From a virus, in IMG/VR virus record IMGVR_UViG_3300043449_001668, positions 1 to 36,557 of that record: a stretch of DNA of 36,557 nucleotides. One strand, 5' to 3'. The first letter of the stretch is position 1. Each line of letters begins with the position of its first letter. The notes under the pieces are model-generated. The model did not search any database. It was not told the DNA's origin and saw nothing but the letters and a program-made list of their open reading frames with translations. The translations under genes and the position numbers were made by a program. This document shows positions 16,065-23,978 of this stretch, in pieces.

Positions 16065-16807
16065 GCGACTACGTTCAAAGCACCAATTTTGCGACCAAAG
16101 ATGCGTTGTCCTCGGGCAACCCGCTCAAGATCGTCAAGGGCACGGAGATTAACACCGAGTTTGCCAACATCGCTATTGCGGTGGCAACTAAGGCGGATTT
16201 GGCTTCGCCGACGTTTACGGGCACACCTTCCCTGCCAACTGGCACGACGGGCGTTACTCAGACGTTTGGCAATAGCTCGACAGCGTTGGCCACGACAGCA
16301 TTTGTGCAGGCCGCGCTGGCGGCGCTGTATCCTGTTGGGTCAATATATACCAACGCCACGAACAGTACCAACCCTGGTACGTTGCTTGGCTTTGGCACCT
16401 GGACGGCGTTCGGCGCGGGCCGCGTCATGGTCGGCTTTGACTCCGGTAACGCGCTTTTTGATACAGCTGAGGAAACTGGCGGCAGCGCGGACGCGGTCAC
16501 GGTCAGCCACACTCACACGGCCACGGTAACTGATTCTGGGCACCGCCATGAGCTAGCCGCTAACGTCTCTATTGGCTCCGTATTCCCTAACACTACGGTA
16601 ACTTCATCTAATCAAATCGCAGCTAACGCATGGGCGTCTAACAGCGAAAGTTACATTTTTGCGGGTACTTCTACAGATGCCACGATTGGACGTAGCAGCA
16701 ATGAGACGACAGGTATCAGCGTAGCAAACAGCACGACTGGCTCGTCTGGCACCAACGCCAACTATCAGCCGTATATCACTGTGTATATGTGGAAGCGGAC
16801 GGCGTGA
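16061..16807 (+). CDS. Putative receptor-binding tail fibre
   Basis: A 248-residue protein beginning at GTG 16061. AAGGAAGG lies just upstream. The sequence KTEINTEFANIAIAVATKAD-like N-terminus (GTEINTEFANIAIAVATKAD) is followed by SPTFTGTPSLPTGTTGVTQT, a common shaft motif. Next comes YPVGSIYTNATNSTNPGTLL with FGTWTAFGAGRVMVG, the phage collar/fibre tip signature. Several His residues (VSHTHTATVTDSGHRHE) could bind metal as in T4-type tips. The C-terminus NYQPYITVYMWKRTA is the usual ending of this tip fold. It is a strong candidate for host recognition. Confidence 0.82.
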   Translation: MSDYVQSTNFATKDALSSGNPLKIVKGTEINTEFANIAIAVATKADLASPTFTGTPSLPTGTTGVTQTFGNSSTALATTAFVQAALAALYPVGSIYTNATNSTNPGTLLGFGTWTAFGAGRVMVGFDSGNALFDTAEETGGSADAVTVSHTHTATVTDSGHRHELAANVSIGSVFPNTTVTSSNQIAANAWASNSESYIFAGTSTDATIGRSSNETTGISVANSTTGSSGTNANYQPYITVYMWKRTA

Positions 16808-17097
16808 TTACTCATCACTTCAGCGACGGTCTATACGCCAAGCAGGCGACATTTCCTGCGGGCGTCGGCATTTTGAAGCACACGCATGACTTTAGCCATC
16901 TGTCGATTTTGGCTAAGGGCAAGGTGGCCGTACTGAAGGGTGAGGTTGTGGAGATTATCGAAGCACCTGCTTGCATTGAGATCAAAGCGGGCGTAACGCA
17001 CGGCGTAAAAGCGCTGACTGATTGTGTTTGGTTTTGTATCCACGCAACGGACGAGAAAGACGTGTCCAAAGTGGATAAAGTTTTGATGGGAGTTTGA
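16804..17097 (+). CDS. Small cupin-fold protein
   Basis: A 97-residue protein. The start is GTG 16804, overlapping the preceding stop (GTGA). GILKHTHDFSHLSILAKGKV matches the first cupin motif with its paired histidines, and CIEIKAGVTHGVKAL the second. It should form a small metal-binding beta-barrel. Such cupins occur next to phage tail genes, perhaps as a virion or assembly component, or modifying a small molecule. No substrate can be predicted. Confidence 0.75.
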   Translation: MITHHFSDGLYAKQATFPAGVGILKHTHDFSHLSILAKGKVAVLKGEVVEIIEAPACIEIKAGVTHGVKALTDCVWFCIHATDEKDVSKVDKVLMGV

Positions 17098-17098
17098 C

Positions 17099-18154
17099 AT
17101 GCCTATTACCGCAGCCAGCGTTCTTGCAGGAGGGCAGATTCTTGGCGGTCTGCTAGGGGGCAGTTCTGCCCGCCGCGCCGCCCAGGCCCAAGCCCAAGCG
17201 CAGATTGAAGCCGCTCGCATTGCCGCTGAAGAGGCGCGCTTTCGCCCTGTAGGCATCACGACGCGCTTTGGTCAGTCGGCATTTGAGTACGGGCCGGATG
17301 GCCGTGTCTCGGGTGCTGGCTATCAACTCGCGCCCGAGTTTCAGGCGTACCAGCAGCGTTTGTTGGGGTTGGCGGGTCAAGGGCTGACCCAGGCCGAGAT
17401 GGCTCCTCAGCAGTTCGCGCCACTGACCGGCGCGGGCGCGCGCCTCTTTGGCCTTGGCGAGCAGTACCTAGCCGAGACGCCCGAGCAAGTTGCCGCTAAG
17501 TACATGGCAGGCCAACAGGCTTTGCTAGCCCCCAGCCGCGAGCGCCAATACGCTCAGTTGCAAAACCAGTTGTTCCAGACGGGGCGCGGCGGTTTGGCTG
17601 TTGGCGCTACGGGCCTGCGCCCAGGTGGCGGACAGGGCCTGGGCGCAACCAACCCCGAGCTGGAGGCATATTACAACGCCCTTGCTCAACAAGACGCTGC
17701 ATTGGCCGCTCAGGCCCAGCAAGCGGGACAACAGCAGTTGGCATTCGGCACGGGCCTCTTTGGCACCGGCGCGCAACTGTACGATCTGTACAGCCGTGGC
17801 CAAATGGGCGCTCTCGGGCCTTATCAGGCTTATCTGGGTGGCGTTCAGAGCCTTGAGGCGTTGGGCCAACAACCTTTGGATGTGGGCATCAATATCGGCG
17901 CTAAGGGGATGAGCCCCTCGGCTGCTAGTGCTCAACTCTACGGCGGTCTGGGCGCGGCTAAAAGTGCTTATGACGCTGCCGCCTACAACCCGTTTGCTAC
18001 GGCGCTGTCGTCTTTCACATCTAACCCGGCGGCAGTCCGTGGTTTGCAAGGGATGTTCGGAGGGACGCCTGCTGTCAGTGGGTTCGGCGCAGGCGGCTAC
18101 GGCGCAGGCGTAAATCCCTACTCGGGCGAGTTCATGGGTTCTTTGGGGTTCTAA
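17099..18154 (+). CDS. Putative internal virion protein A
   Basis: A 351-residue Gly/Ala/Gln-rich protein. The N-terminus is a hydrophobic Gly-rich segment (ASVLAGGQILGGLLGGSSAR) followed by a long Ala/Gln helix (AQAQAQAQIEAARIAAEEAR). The rest repeats QQ-rich helices and Gly-Tyr turns. It is the first of three consecutive proteins in the place of podovirus ejection proteins, which enter the cell with the DNA and form a conduit. No catalytic motif is seen. Confidence 0.7.
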   Translation: MPITAASVLAGGQILGGLLGGSSARRAAQAQAQAQIEAARIAAEEARFRPVGITTRFGQSAFEYGPDGRVSGAGYQLAPEFQAYQQRLLGLAGQGLTQAEMAPQQFAPLTGAGARLFGLGEQYLAETPEQVAAKYMAGQQALLAPSRERQYAQLQNQLFQTGRGGLAVGATGLRPGGGQGLGATNPELEAYYNALAQQDAALAAQAQQAGQQQLAFGTGLFGTGAQLYDLYSRGQMGALGPYQAYLGGVQSLEALGQQPLDVGINIGAKGMSPSAASAQLYGGLGAAKSAYDAAAYNPFATALSSFTSNPAAVRGLQGMFGGTPAVSGFGAGGYGAGVNPYSGEFMGSLGF

Positions 18155-18155
18155 C

Positions 18156-19442
18156 ATGGCCACTAACATCGTCCAATCCCTGTTTGGCGTGACGCCTGAG
18201 ATGTACCAGCAGCAACAAGCTGCTATAGCAGACAAGCGTGCGTATGATCTCGCGCAGCTCAACCCCATGCAACGCGCCGAGTTCAATATCGCTCGCGGCG
18301 CTTATCAATTGGCCGGTGCGCTTGGCGGCACTGATCCTGCGCTGCAACTGATCAGTTTTCGTCAGTCGGTCGCTCAACAAATCGATCCGACTGATCCCGA
18401 ATCCATCCAGGCGGGCATCCAAGCCCTAAAAGACCGCGATCCGCAAGGCGCCATGATGCTGGCGCAGGAGTACCGCAAAGCGCTTGAAAGTGGCGCTCTG
18501 GTATCCCAGCGCGAGGCTGCTGCGCTTGCCTCTGAAGCTGCGGCTAAACGCGAGAAAACGCAAGCTATCCCAGCGGACATTTTGAAGGCGCGTGAGATTG
18601 CTGCACTGCAATCGCAACGTGATTTGTTGGCTACGAGTGGTGGCGAAGCTCAGCAGATTGCTCTTATCGATCGGCAAATCGCAGCGCTAGGCGAGAAGCC
18701 TATGGTCGTCTCAAAAGGCAGCACAGTAGTTGACGCCAGAGGCAACGTGATCTATCAGGGCCCCGACGCGGAAAAGTACTCAGCTTTCGCCCGCGAACTG
18801 ATTGATGCTGGACTGACCCCTGGCACGCAACCGTTTCAAAATCGCATGTTGGAATACGTCGCCAACAAAGCGAAGGGCGCGGCCAAGGGCACCGGCAACG
18901 TCACAATCGGCGGGATTACGGTTGACACTGGCGCGGCAGCAAAAGCGGCGGCAAAAGTTATTGGTGAAAATGTCGCCAACATCGAAAACCAGTACTCGCT
19001 GCAAACAGCTTTCAAAGATGCCATTGGCCTTGTAGACCAAGGCATCTACGGCGGCGCATACGGCCCTGAAAAACAGTTTGTGGCAAAATTTACGGGCATC
19101 GGCGACAAGAAAAAAGTGGAGAACACCGAAGTCTTCATGGCTAACATCGGTGAAATCGTTATCCCGCGCCTTCAACAGTTTGGTGGTAACGACTCTAATG
19201 AAGAGCTGAAGTACCTGCAAAAAGTTGTTGCGGGCGATCAGCGCGTGGAGCCTGCTGCAATGCGGCGTATTTTGCAAAGCGCCGAGCGCAAGGTTCAAAA
19301 CAATATCGCGCGGTTGTTGAAACAGGCCGAAGCGGCTAAAGGCGGCGCGGAACTGCCGACGGCGCCCGCCCAAGCAGCGCCTCCAACACCTACAAAACGG
19401 TATAACCCTAAAACGGGCAAAATCGAGCCTATTGGAGACTGA
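18156..19442 (+). CDS. Putative internal virion protein B
   Basis: A 428-residue, largely helical protein (MATNIVQSLFGVTPEMYQQQ; QAAIADKRAYDLAQLNPMQR). Long Ala/Glu/Lys coiled-coil stretches occupy residues 100-170. The C-terminus turns Pro/Thr-rich (PAQAAPPTPTKRYNPKTGK). The N-terminal pattern with LAQLNPMQRAEFNIARGAYQ is recurrent in ejection proteins of podoviruses. It lies between two other candidate ejection proteins. No lytic transglycosylase motif is seen here. Confidence 0.7.
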   Translation: MATNIVQSLFGVTPEMYQQQQAAIADKRAYDLAQLNPMQRAEFNIARGAYQLAGALGGTDPALQLISFRQSVAQQIDPTDPESIQAGIQALKDRDPQGAMMLAQEYRKALESGALVSQREAAALASEAAAKREKTQAIPADILKAREIAALQSQRDLLATSGGEAQQIALIDRQIAALGEKPMVVSKGSTVVDARGNVIYQGPDAEKYSAFARELIDAGLTPGTQPFQNRMLEYVANKAKGAAKGTGNVTIGGITVDTGAAAKAAAKVIGENVANIENQYSLQTAFKDAIGLVDQGIYGGAYGPEKQFVAKFTGIGDKKKVENTEVFMANIGEIVIPRLQQFGGNDSNEELKYLQKVVAGDQRVEPAAMRRILQSAERKVQNNIARLLKQAEAAKGGAELPTAPAQAAPPTPTKRYNPKTGKIEPIGD

Positions 19443-19443
19443 T

Positions 19444-21096
19444 ATGTCAACCTTTGTCCAAGTAGGTAACGACGTTATTGAATTCCCCGATGGGATGACC
19501 GACGAACAAATCGCGCAAGCGATTTCTGGGGGAGCTGTTCCCGCGCCCCAGAGCGCGCCGTCTTCAGGATTTTTGATGGGTCTGAAAGATCCGATCAGCG
19601 GCGGCGCTCAATTGCTACCGCGCGCATTGGCAGGCGTCACAAGCCTGGGCGGCGTGGCGCCTAACCCGGTTAGCAAGTTTTTTTCGGAAGAAGCTAAACG
19701 AGTTGACGAAATGGTGCGCGCAGAGGAGCAGGCATACCAAGCGCAACGAGAGCCTGGGTTTGATGTTGCTCGGCTTGCAGGTAACATTCTTAACCCCGCC
19801 AGTTTTACTCCCGCCGCTCGTGCCGCTCAACTAGCGCGCGCCAGAGGCTTGGGGACTACCGGGCAAGCCGCAGCGGCTGGCGTTGTTGGCGGCGCTACGC
19901 AACCTGTCGTTAGTGGCGAAGATTTTGCGGGACAAAAGGCCGAGCAGATTGCGCTGAGCGCCGTCACAGGGCCTTTAGGGGAGAAAGTTGTTGCGGGCGT
20001 AGGCAGGGCGCTAAACCCGTTAGTTTCTAAGGCCGAACAAACGATGCGTGACTTAGGGATTCGGCCTACAACGGGGCAGACGCTTGGAGGTCAGTTCAAG
20101 GCAATTGAAGAATTCGCGCAAAACTTGCCTTTGATTGGCTCTAGCATTGAAAACGCCAGACAGCGCACGCTGTTCAACTTCAATAAAGCGATCATCGACA
20201 AAGCTCTCAAAAAAGTCGATGAGAAACTGCCCGCCGATGTGATTGGCCGCGACGCCGTCGCGTATGCGTCGGATCAGGTGTCAAAACAATACGACGATGT
20301 GCTGGCTAAGATGAGCTTCGACTTGGATTTTGCTACGACAAGCAAGATTCTGAATGCCTTGAGCACGGCAAAAAATTTGTCCCCCGCGCAGCGGCAAGAT
20401 ATCGTAACTGCGCTAAACGACACCGTTCTGCAAAAGTTTGCGGGGCAAAAACTCGACGGGCAAACTTACAAAGGTATTGAGTCGGATCTACGCAAGAAAG
20501 CCAGCAACTACATGAATAGCACGCTGGCCTCCGAGCGAGAAGTAGGCGAAGCGCTATCGGGCGTTTTGGGGGTGTTGAAAAAAGAACTCTACTCTCAGAA
20601 CCCTAAACAAACCTCCAAGCTGCGCCGGATTGACAGCGCGTACAGTGATCTGTCGGTTATCAATGTGGCGGCGGCAAACTCGGGCGCGGAAAGCGGTGTG
20701 TTCACCCCTAAGCAATACTCAACCGCAGTTCGCCAACAAGACCAGACGCGCCGAAAGACGGCGTTTGCGAAAGGCCGTGCGAAAGGGCAGGAAGAGTCCG
20801 ATGCGGCGGTAGCCGTGCTAGGCGATACGGCGCGCTCTACCCTAGAAGGTCGTATTGCAGCGTCCGCCGTGGGCGGTCTGGGGATGCTTTCTCAGCCGCA
20901 ATTTGCTGTTCCTGCGGCAGTGGCGGTGCCTGCAATGTACAGCCCCGGCGGCCAAGCTATCCTAGACGCCATTTTGCGTTCGCGGCCCGAGTTGGCGCGG
21001 CAAATTGGCGGCATGCTGTCGCAGCAATCCGCACCTTTGGGTGGCGTTGTGCTGCCAAGCGCGGTTGGGCAATACAACTTATCTGAGCGCCGGTGA
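19444..21096 (+). CDS. Putative internal virion protein C
   Basis: A 550-residue protein starting at ATG 19444, with TTGGAG upstream. It opens MSTFVQVGNDVIEFPDGMTD then EQIAQAI, a motif recalled at the N-terminus of many phage internal proteins. The central part is mixed helix with Lys-rich segments. The C-terminus is Ala/Gly/Pro-rich and hydrophobic (GGLGMLSQPQFAVPAAVAVP), suited to membrane interaction after ejection. It is the last of the structural operon before the lysis genes. No peptidase or transglycosylase residues are obvious. Confidence 0.7.
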   Translation: MSTFVQVGNDVIEFPDGMTDEQIAQAISGGAVPAPQSAPSSGFLMGLKDPISGGAQLLPRALAGVTSLGGVAPNPVSKFFSEEAKRVDEMVRAEEQAYQAQREPGFDVARLAGNILNPASFTPAARAAQLARARGLGTTGQAAAAGVVGGATQPVVSGEDFAGQKAEQIALSAVTGPLGEKVVAGVGRALNPLVSKAEQTMRDLGIRPTTGQTLGGQFKAIEEFAQNLPLIGSSIENARQRTLFNFNKAIIDKALKKVDEKLPADVIGRDAVAYASDQVSKQYDDVLAKMSFDLDFATTSKILNALSTAKNLSPAQRQDIVTALNDTVLQKFAGQKLDGQTYKGIESDLRKKASNYMNSTLASEREVGEALSGVLGVLKKELYSQNPKQTSKLRRIDSAYSDLSVINVAAANSGAESGVFTPKQYSTAVRQQDQTRRKTAFAKGRAKGQEESDAAVAVLGDTARSTLEGRIAASAVGGLGMLSQPQFAVPAAVAVPAMYSPGGQAILDAILRSRPELARQIGGMLSQQSAPLGGVVLPSAVGQYNLSERR

Positions 21097-21097
21097 A

Positions 21098-21715
21098 GTG
21101 ACCGACGAGAAGATCAACCACAATAGCTTAATCGAGAAGGTTCTTGGATACGTCGATTCTCCGTTTAAGCTGTTTGCCATCTTGCTCATGGCGGTCTTTG
21201 CGTTTGTGGGCTACTTCGTTTGGCAGAACCAAGCGTTTCTATTGGGTGCCTACAAAGAGCAGCAAAAGCTGCCAGCCATTGCAGAGGATAGGGTAGAGGA
21301 TGCGGCGGCGCACCTATTCAAGAACACCGACGCTGCGGTGGTCGCCATCTTCAAGGTCAATCCCATGTTTGGCACCCGCGTCCTGCATCGCGCATACACA
21401 AAACAGGGGCGGGAGAAGACTCACGAGGGGCTGGATGTCGGGCTGTTTACCGCGAATGCTGCCAACAACCGCGATGTTGTGGCGCTCATGGCAGGCGAGA
21501 TCCCGTGCAGCCACTACAAAACGGCCCAGAGCGAGATCGGTCTGTGGTACATCGAGAAGGGCGTCACCTACGGGTGCCGCGTTGGCGTGCCGCCAGAACC
21601 GGGCAAACTGGTCGGGCAGATTACTGTAGGCTGGAGGGAAGAACCCCCGGACGTTGATCAGTATCGCGTTCTCTTGCAGATTGCCGCAACCATGCTTTCA
21701 AGGAGTAAACAGTAA
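21098..21715 (+). CDS. Membrane-anchored protein of the lysis region
   Basis: A 205-residue protein, start taken as GTG 21098, just two bases past the preceding stop. Residues 24-42 are one membrane span (KLFAILLMAVFAFVGYFVW). The remaining 160 residues form a soluble domain (AAVVAIFKVNPMFGTRVLHR; GLWYIEKGVTYGCRVGVPPE) with a GAF-like feel but no firm match. Its stop overlaps the holin start. It could be a holin partner, an antiholin or a sensor of cell state. The ribosome site is weak, so the exact start is uncertain. Confidence 0.6.
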   Translation: MTDEKINHNSLIEKVLGYVDSPFKLFAILLMAVFAFVGYFVWQNQAFLLGAYKEQQKLPAIAEDRVEDAAAHLFKNTDAAVVAIFKVNPMFGTRVLHRAYTKQGREKTHEGLDVGLFTANAANNRDVVALMAGEIPCSHYKTAQSEIGLWYIEKGVTYGCRVGVPPEPGKLVGQITVGWREEPPDVDQYRVLLQIAATMLSRSKQ

Positions 21716-22200
21716 TGGACTGGCTTAAACAGATTGCGCCCACCGTGGCGTCCGCGCTTGGAGGTCCACTGGCCGGGATGGCAGTATCTGCTATCTCCAA
21801 GGCTATTGGGGTGGACGAGGACAAGGTCAGCGACCTAATCAAAGACAACAAGCTCACCGCCGAGCAGATCGCGCAGGTCAAGCTGGCCGAAATCGAACTC
21901 CAGAAGCAGGCGCAAGAGCTGGGGCTGAACTTTGAAAAGCTGGCGGTAGAGGATCGCAAGAGCGCGCGCGAGATGCAGGCTACGACCCGGTCTATCGTGC
22001 CGCCTGCGCTCGCTGCGATCGTTACTATTGGCTTTTTTGGAATCCTCGCCATGATGATGTTTGGCAAGGTGGACGGTAACAACCCGACGATCCTGATGAT
22101 GCTAGGTTCGCTCTCCACCGCCTGGACGGGCATCATCGCCTACTACTTCGGATCGTCTGCTGGATCGCAAGCCAAAACTGAAATGCTGGGGAAAAAATGA
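21715..22200 (+). CDS. Holin
   Basis: A 161-residue protein with an amphipathic N-terminal helix (WLKQIAPTVASALGGPLAGM), a charged coiled-coil middle (ELQKQAQELGLNFEKLAVED) and two C-terminal membrane spans near residues 94-116 and 124-146. It sits directly before the endolysin with a four-base overlap, the expected place for a holin that opens the inner membrane. The architecture matches the 3TM-type phage holin family as remembered. Confidence 0.8.
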   Translation: MDWLKQIAPTVASALGGPLAGMAVSAISKAIGVDEDKVSDLIKDNKLTAEQIAQVKLAEIELQKQAQELGLNFEKLAVEDRKSAREMQATTRSIVPPALAAIVTIGFFGILAMMMFGKVDGNNPTILMMLGSLSTAWTGIIAYYFGSSAGSQAKTEMLGKK

Positions 22201-22706
22201 AAGAGAACTTCGACACCGCACTAGAACACGCTCTTAAGTCGGAGGGTGGTTTCGTAAATCATCCCCGCGATCCAGGAGGCATGACCAACCTGGGCGTTAC
22301 CAAGCGCGTCTGGGAAGAGTGGGTCGGCCATGAGGTAGACGAGAAGGCCATGCGCGGACTGACCGCAGAGATCGTAGCGCCCATGTACAAAGCCAAGTAC
22401 TGGGACCGGGTGCGCGGCGATGATCTGCCCGCTGGAGTGGACTATGCGGTCTTTGACGCGGCGATCAACAGCGGCCCCGGCCGCGCAGCCAAGTGGCTGC
22501 AAACGGCGGTAGGCGCTGTGCCTGACGGCTCAATTGGCGCGGGCACGCTGGCTAAAGTTGCCGCTATGGACCCGCAAGAGATCATCAAGAAGTACCAGGA
22601 AACGCGGCTGGCGTTTCTGGAGTCCCTACCGACCTGGGATACGTTCGGCAAAGGCTGGGGCCGACGGGTTGCCGAAGTTCAGACGGCTGCTTTGCATATG
22701 GCGTAG
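22197..22706 (+). CDS. Endolysin, GH108-type muramidase
   Basis: A 169-residue cell-wall hydrolase. The N-terminus has SEGGFVNHPRDPGGMTNLGV, the signature of glycoside hydrolase family 108, with E16 the likely catalytic acid. The second half (VDYAVFDAAINSGPGRAAKW; GSIGAGTLAKV) matches the predicted peptidoglycan-binding region paired with this family. No signal peptide is seen, so release depends on the holin. Its last 81 bases are antisense to the end of the leftward operon (22626-22847). Confidence 0.9.
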   Translation: MKENFDTALEHALKSEGGFVNHPRDPGGMTNLGVTKRVWEEWVGHEVDEKAMRGLTAEIVAPMYKAKYWDRVRGDDLPAGVDYAVFDAAINSGPGRAAKWLQTAVGAVPDGSIGAGTLAKVAAMDPQEIIKKYQETRLAFLESLPTWDTFGKGWGRRVAEVQTAALHMA

Positions 22707-22847
22707 GGCCTGATAGGTCAGGCGCGTCTCGGCCATCGCCACCAAGGCGTGTTCTAGGGCGTCGTCCATGCGCCCCTCGATGGCGGCGTTGTGAAGGTCT
22801 TTGAGGGCCTTTTCGGCCATTATGCAGGGGTATGAATAGTCGATCAT
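22626..22847 (-). CDS. Last small gene of the leftward operon
   Basis: A 73-residue protein starting at ATG 22847, overlapping the upstream stop (ATGA). EKALKDLHNAAIEGRMDDAL and HALVAMAETRLTYQALRHMQ are helical. The end is antisense to the endolysin gene, whose coding may constrain it. An alternative start is ATG 22820 (MAEKALKD). No function is recognised; the coupling with upstream genes supports it being real. Confidence 0.55.
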   Translation of the reverse strand: MIDYSYPCIMAEKALKDLHNAAIEGRMDDALEHALVAMAETRLTYQALRHMQSSRLNFGNPSAPAFAERIPGR

Positions 22848-23047
22848 GCGCGTGAATAAACGTGAAAGTACCGGATGTTGGCGCTGACGCCGGGGATATG
22901 GCCGATGTCGCGGCCTTGCTTTCGGGCCGTCTCGACGACCTCGCTCTGGCGCATGGATAGTAGCGCGCCGTTGTCCTTGGCGAAGATGGAGGGTCTTGGA
23001 TCGTCTTTCCAATGGAAAGGACTGCCAGGTGGGCACTTACATTTCAT
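22844..23047 (-). CDS. Small basic hypothetical protein
   Basis: A 67-residue protein (MKCKCPPGSPFHWKDDPRPS). The N-terminal CKC pair and WKDDPRPS are followed by SEVVETARKQGRDIGHI, a helix. It overlaps both neighbours by four bases (ATGA junctions). It may be a small regulatory or host-directed protein of the early operon, which is inference from context. Confidence 0.6.
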   Translation of the reverse strand: MKCKCPPGSPFHWKDDPRPSIFAKDNGALLSMRQSEVVETARKQGRDIGHIPGVSANIRYFHVYSRA

Positions 23048-23391
23048 TTCCTTCTTCCTTGTGTTCTAAACGATGTAACCCCGGCCTTGCGTCCAATAGT
23101 GCTGATCATGCTATCGCACAGGCCAAACTCGACGGCAATGGCGGAGTGCTTAACGCCCTCTTTCAGCCGCGCAATAATTTTCTCATTCCTCTGAGTCAAC
23201 TCCACCCGCCTAGCAACCGCCCGCATGTGGGGCTGCATGTGCTTCTTAATGGTCTTGACCAGTCCGTCGTCCATCTCGTATGTGGAAAAACGGTGACCGC
23301 AGCAAGTGCATTCGCGGCGGCGGCGCAGCATGGCGTCCACCATCCGGCTCTCGAGAACCTGCGTGTCCCGCCCGCACTTAACACAGTTCAT
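23044..23391 (-). CDS. NrdR-like zinc-ribbon protein with HTH domain
   Basis: A 115-residue putative DNA-binding regulator. Residues 1-39 (MNCVKCGRDTQVLESRMVDA, then RRRRECTCCGHRFSTYE) copy the zinc ribbon of NrdR, the ribonucleotide reductase repressor, with C3, C6, C28 and C31 as ligands and the RRRR/RFSTYE signature. The ATP-cone that senses dATP in NrdR is absent. Instead, residues 66-103 look like a helix-turn-helix (TQRNEKIIARLKEGVKHSAI, then VEFGLCDSMISTIGRKAGV). It is therefore a hybrid regulator. It could act on host nrd genes or on phage promoters; neither is shown. It is in the middle of the leftward coupled operon. Confidence 0.8.
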   Translation of the reverse strand: MNCVKCGRDTQVLESRMVDAMLRRRRECTCCGHRFSTYEMDDGLVKTIKKHMQPHMRAVARRVELTQRNEKIIARLKEGVKHSAIAVEFGLCDSMISTIGRKAGVTSFRTQGRRK

Positions 23392-23534
23392 GCAAGCAGA
23401 AAATAGATCACAACACCCGCCAGAACGGGCACGCCCCAGAATTTCATGTTCTCACGCAACTCTTCGTCAAGCGCCAGCGGGATAAGCGCCAGCATGGAGA
23501 CGAAGAGGATCAGGAGGGTGAAGGTTAAGATCAT
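23388..23534 (-). CDS. Small two-span membrane protein
   Basis: A 48-residue protein (MILTFTLLILFVSMLALIPL start) with two predicted membrane segments, residues 2-20 and about 33-47, separated by a short charged loop ALDEELRENMKF. Start and stop both overlap neighbours in ATGA junctions. It is too short for standard gene calling yet well supported by coupling. Role unknown. Confidence 0.6.
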   Translation of the reverse strand: MILTFTLLILFVSMLALIPLALDEELRENMKFWGVPVLAGVVIYFLLA

Positions 23535-23710
23535 GCTTGCCCCCTTGCGCGGATAGCGGCGACTTGCTCCAGCGCCTTCAGCAGTCGCTTGTTCTCCGCG
23601 TGCAAACGGCGCAGCTCGGCGGCGGCTTGTTCGGCAATGAATACAGGGATACCGCAGTCATCAAGAAAATCAGCCAGCCGCAGCGCGTCGGGTTGCTCAG
23701 TGATAGACAT
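23531..23710 (-). CDS. Small coiled-coil protein (paralogue-like module)
   Basis: A 59-residue protein. DALRLADFLDDCGIPVFIAE and AAAELRRLHAENKRLLKALE make a helical coiled-coil. The segment AAAELRRLHAENKRL is identical to part of the gene at 26479-26739, so the two appear to share a duplicated module. The stop overlaps the membrane-protein gene. Function unknown. Confidence 0.65.
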   Translation of the reverse strand: MSITEQPDALRLADFLDDCGIPVFIAEQAAAELRRLHAENKRLLKALEQVAAIRARGQA

Positions 23711-23978
23711 AGAGCACCCCCAGCAAATAGCCCATCACAAACGCCACCATCGGATGTTGAATAAACGCAAGCCAACGGCGTCGGCGTAGTCGGGCTGAAT
23801 ATGGCGTTGCCTCAATTTTTTCCGCCACACTATCCTTGCCCATCATCTTTACCATTTTGTCCATCGCTGTGATAGCAATGCCGCGTTGCTCTGCGACTGC
23901 TTTGTCAGTGATGTAGGTTTGATAAAGAAGTCCGATGGCGTCTTCAAGAATTTGAATGTTTTCTGCTTGCGTGTTCAT
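23697..23978 (-). CDS. Small helical protein with C-terminal membrane span
   Basis: A 93-residue protein (MNTQAENIQILEDAIGLLYQ; VAEQRGIAITAMDKMVKMMG), mainly helical. The C-terminus HPMVAFVMGYLLGVLYVYH is hydrophobic and could anchor it in the membrane. The ATG at 23978 overlaps the upstream stop. It overlaps the next gene by 14 bases. Function unknown. Confidence 0.6.
   Translation of the reverse strand: MNTQAENIQILEDAIGLLYQTYITDKAVAEQRGIAITAMDKMVKMMGKDSVAEKIEATPYSARLRRRRWLAFIQHPMVAFVMGYLLGVLYVYH

Noticed and set aside
16061-16807. Diversity-generating retroelement variable region in the receptor-binding fibre
   Set aside because: No reverse transcriptase gene and no template repeat were found anywhere in the window.
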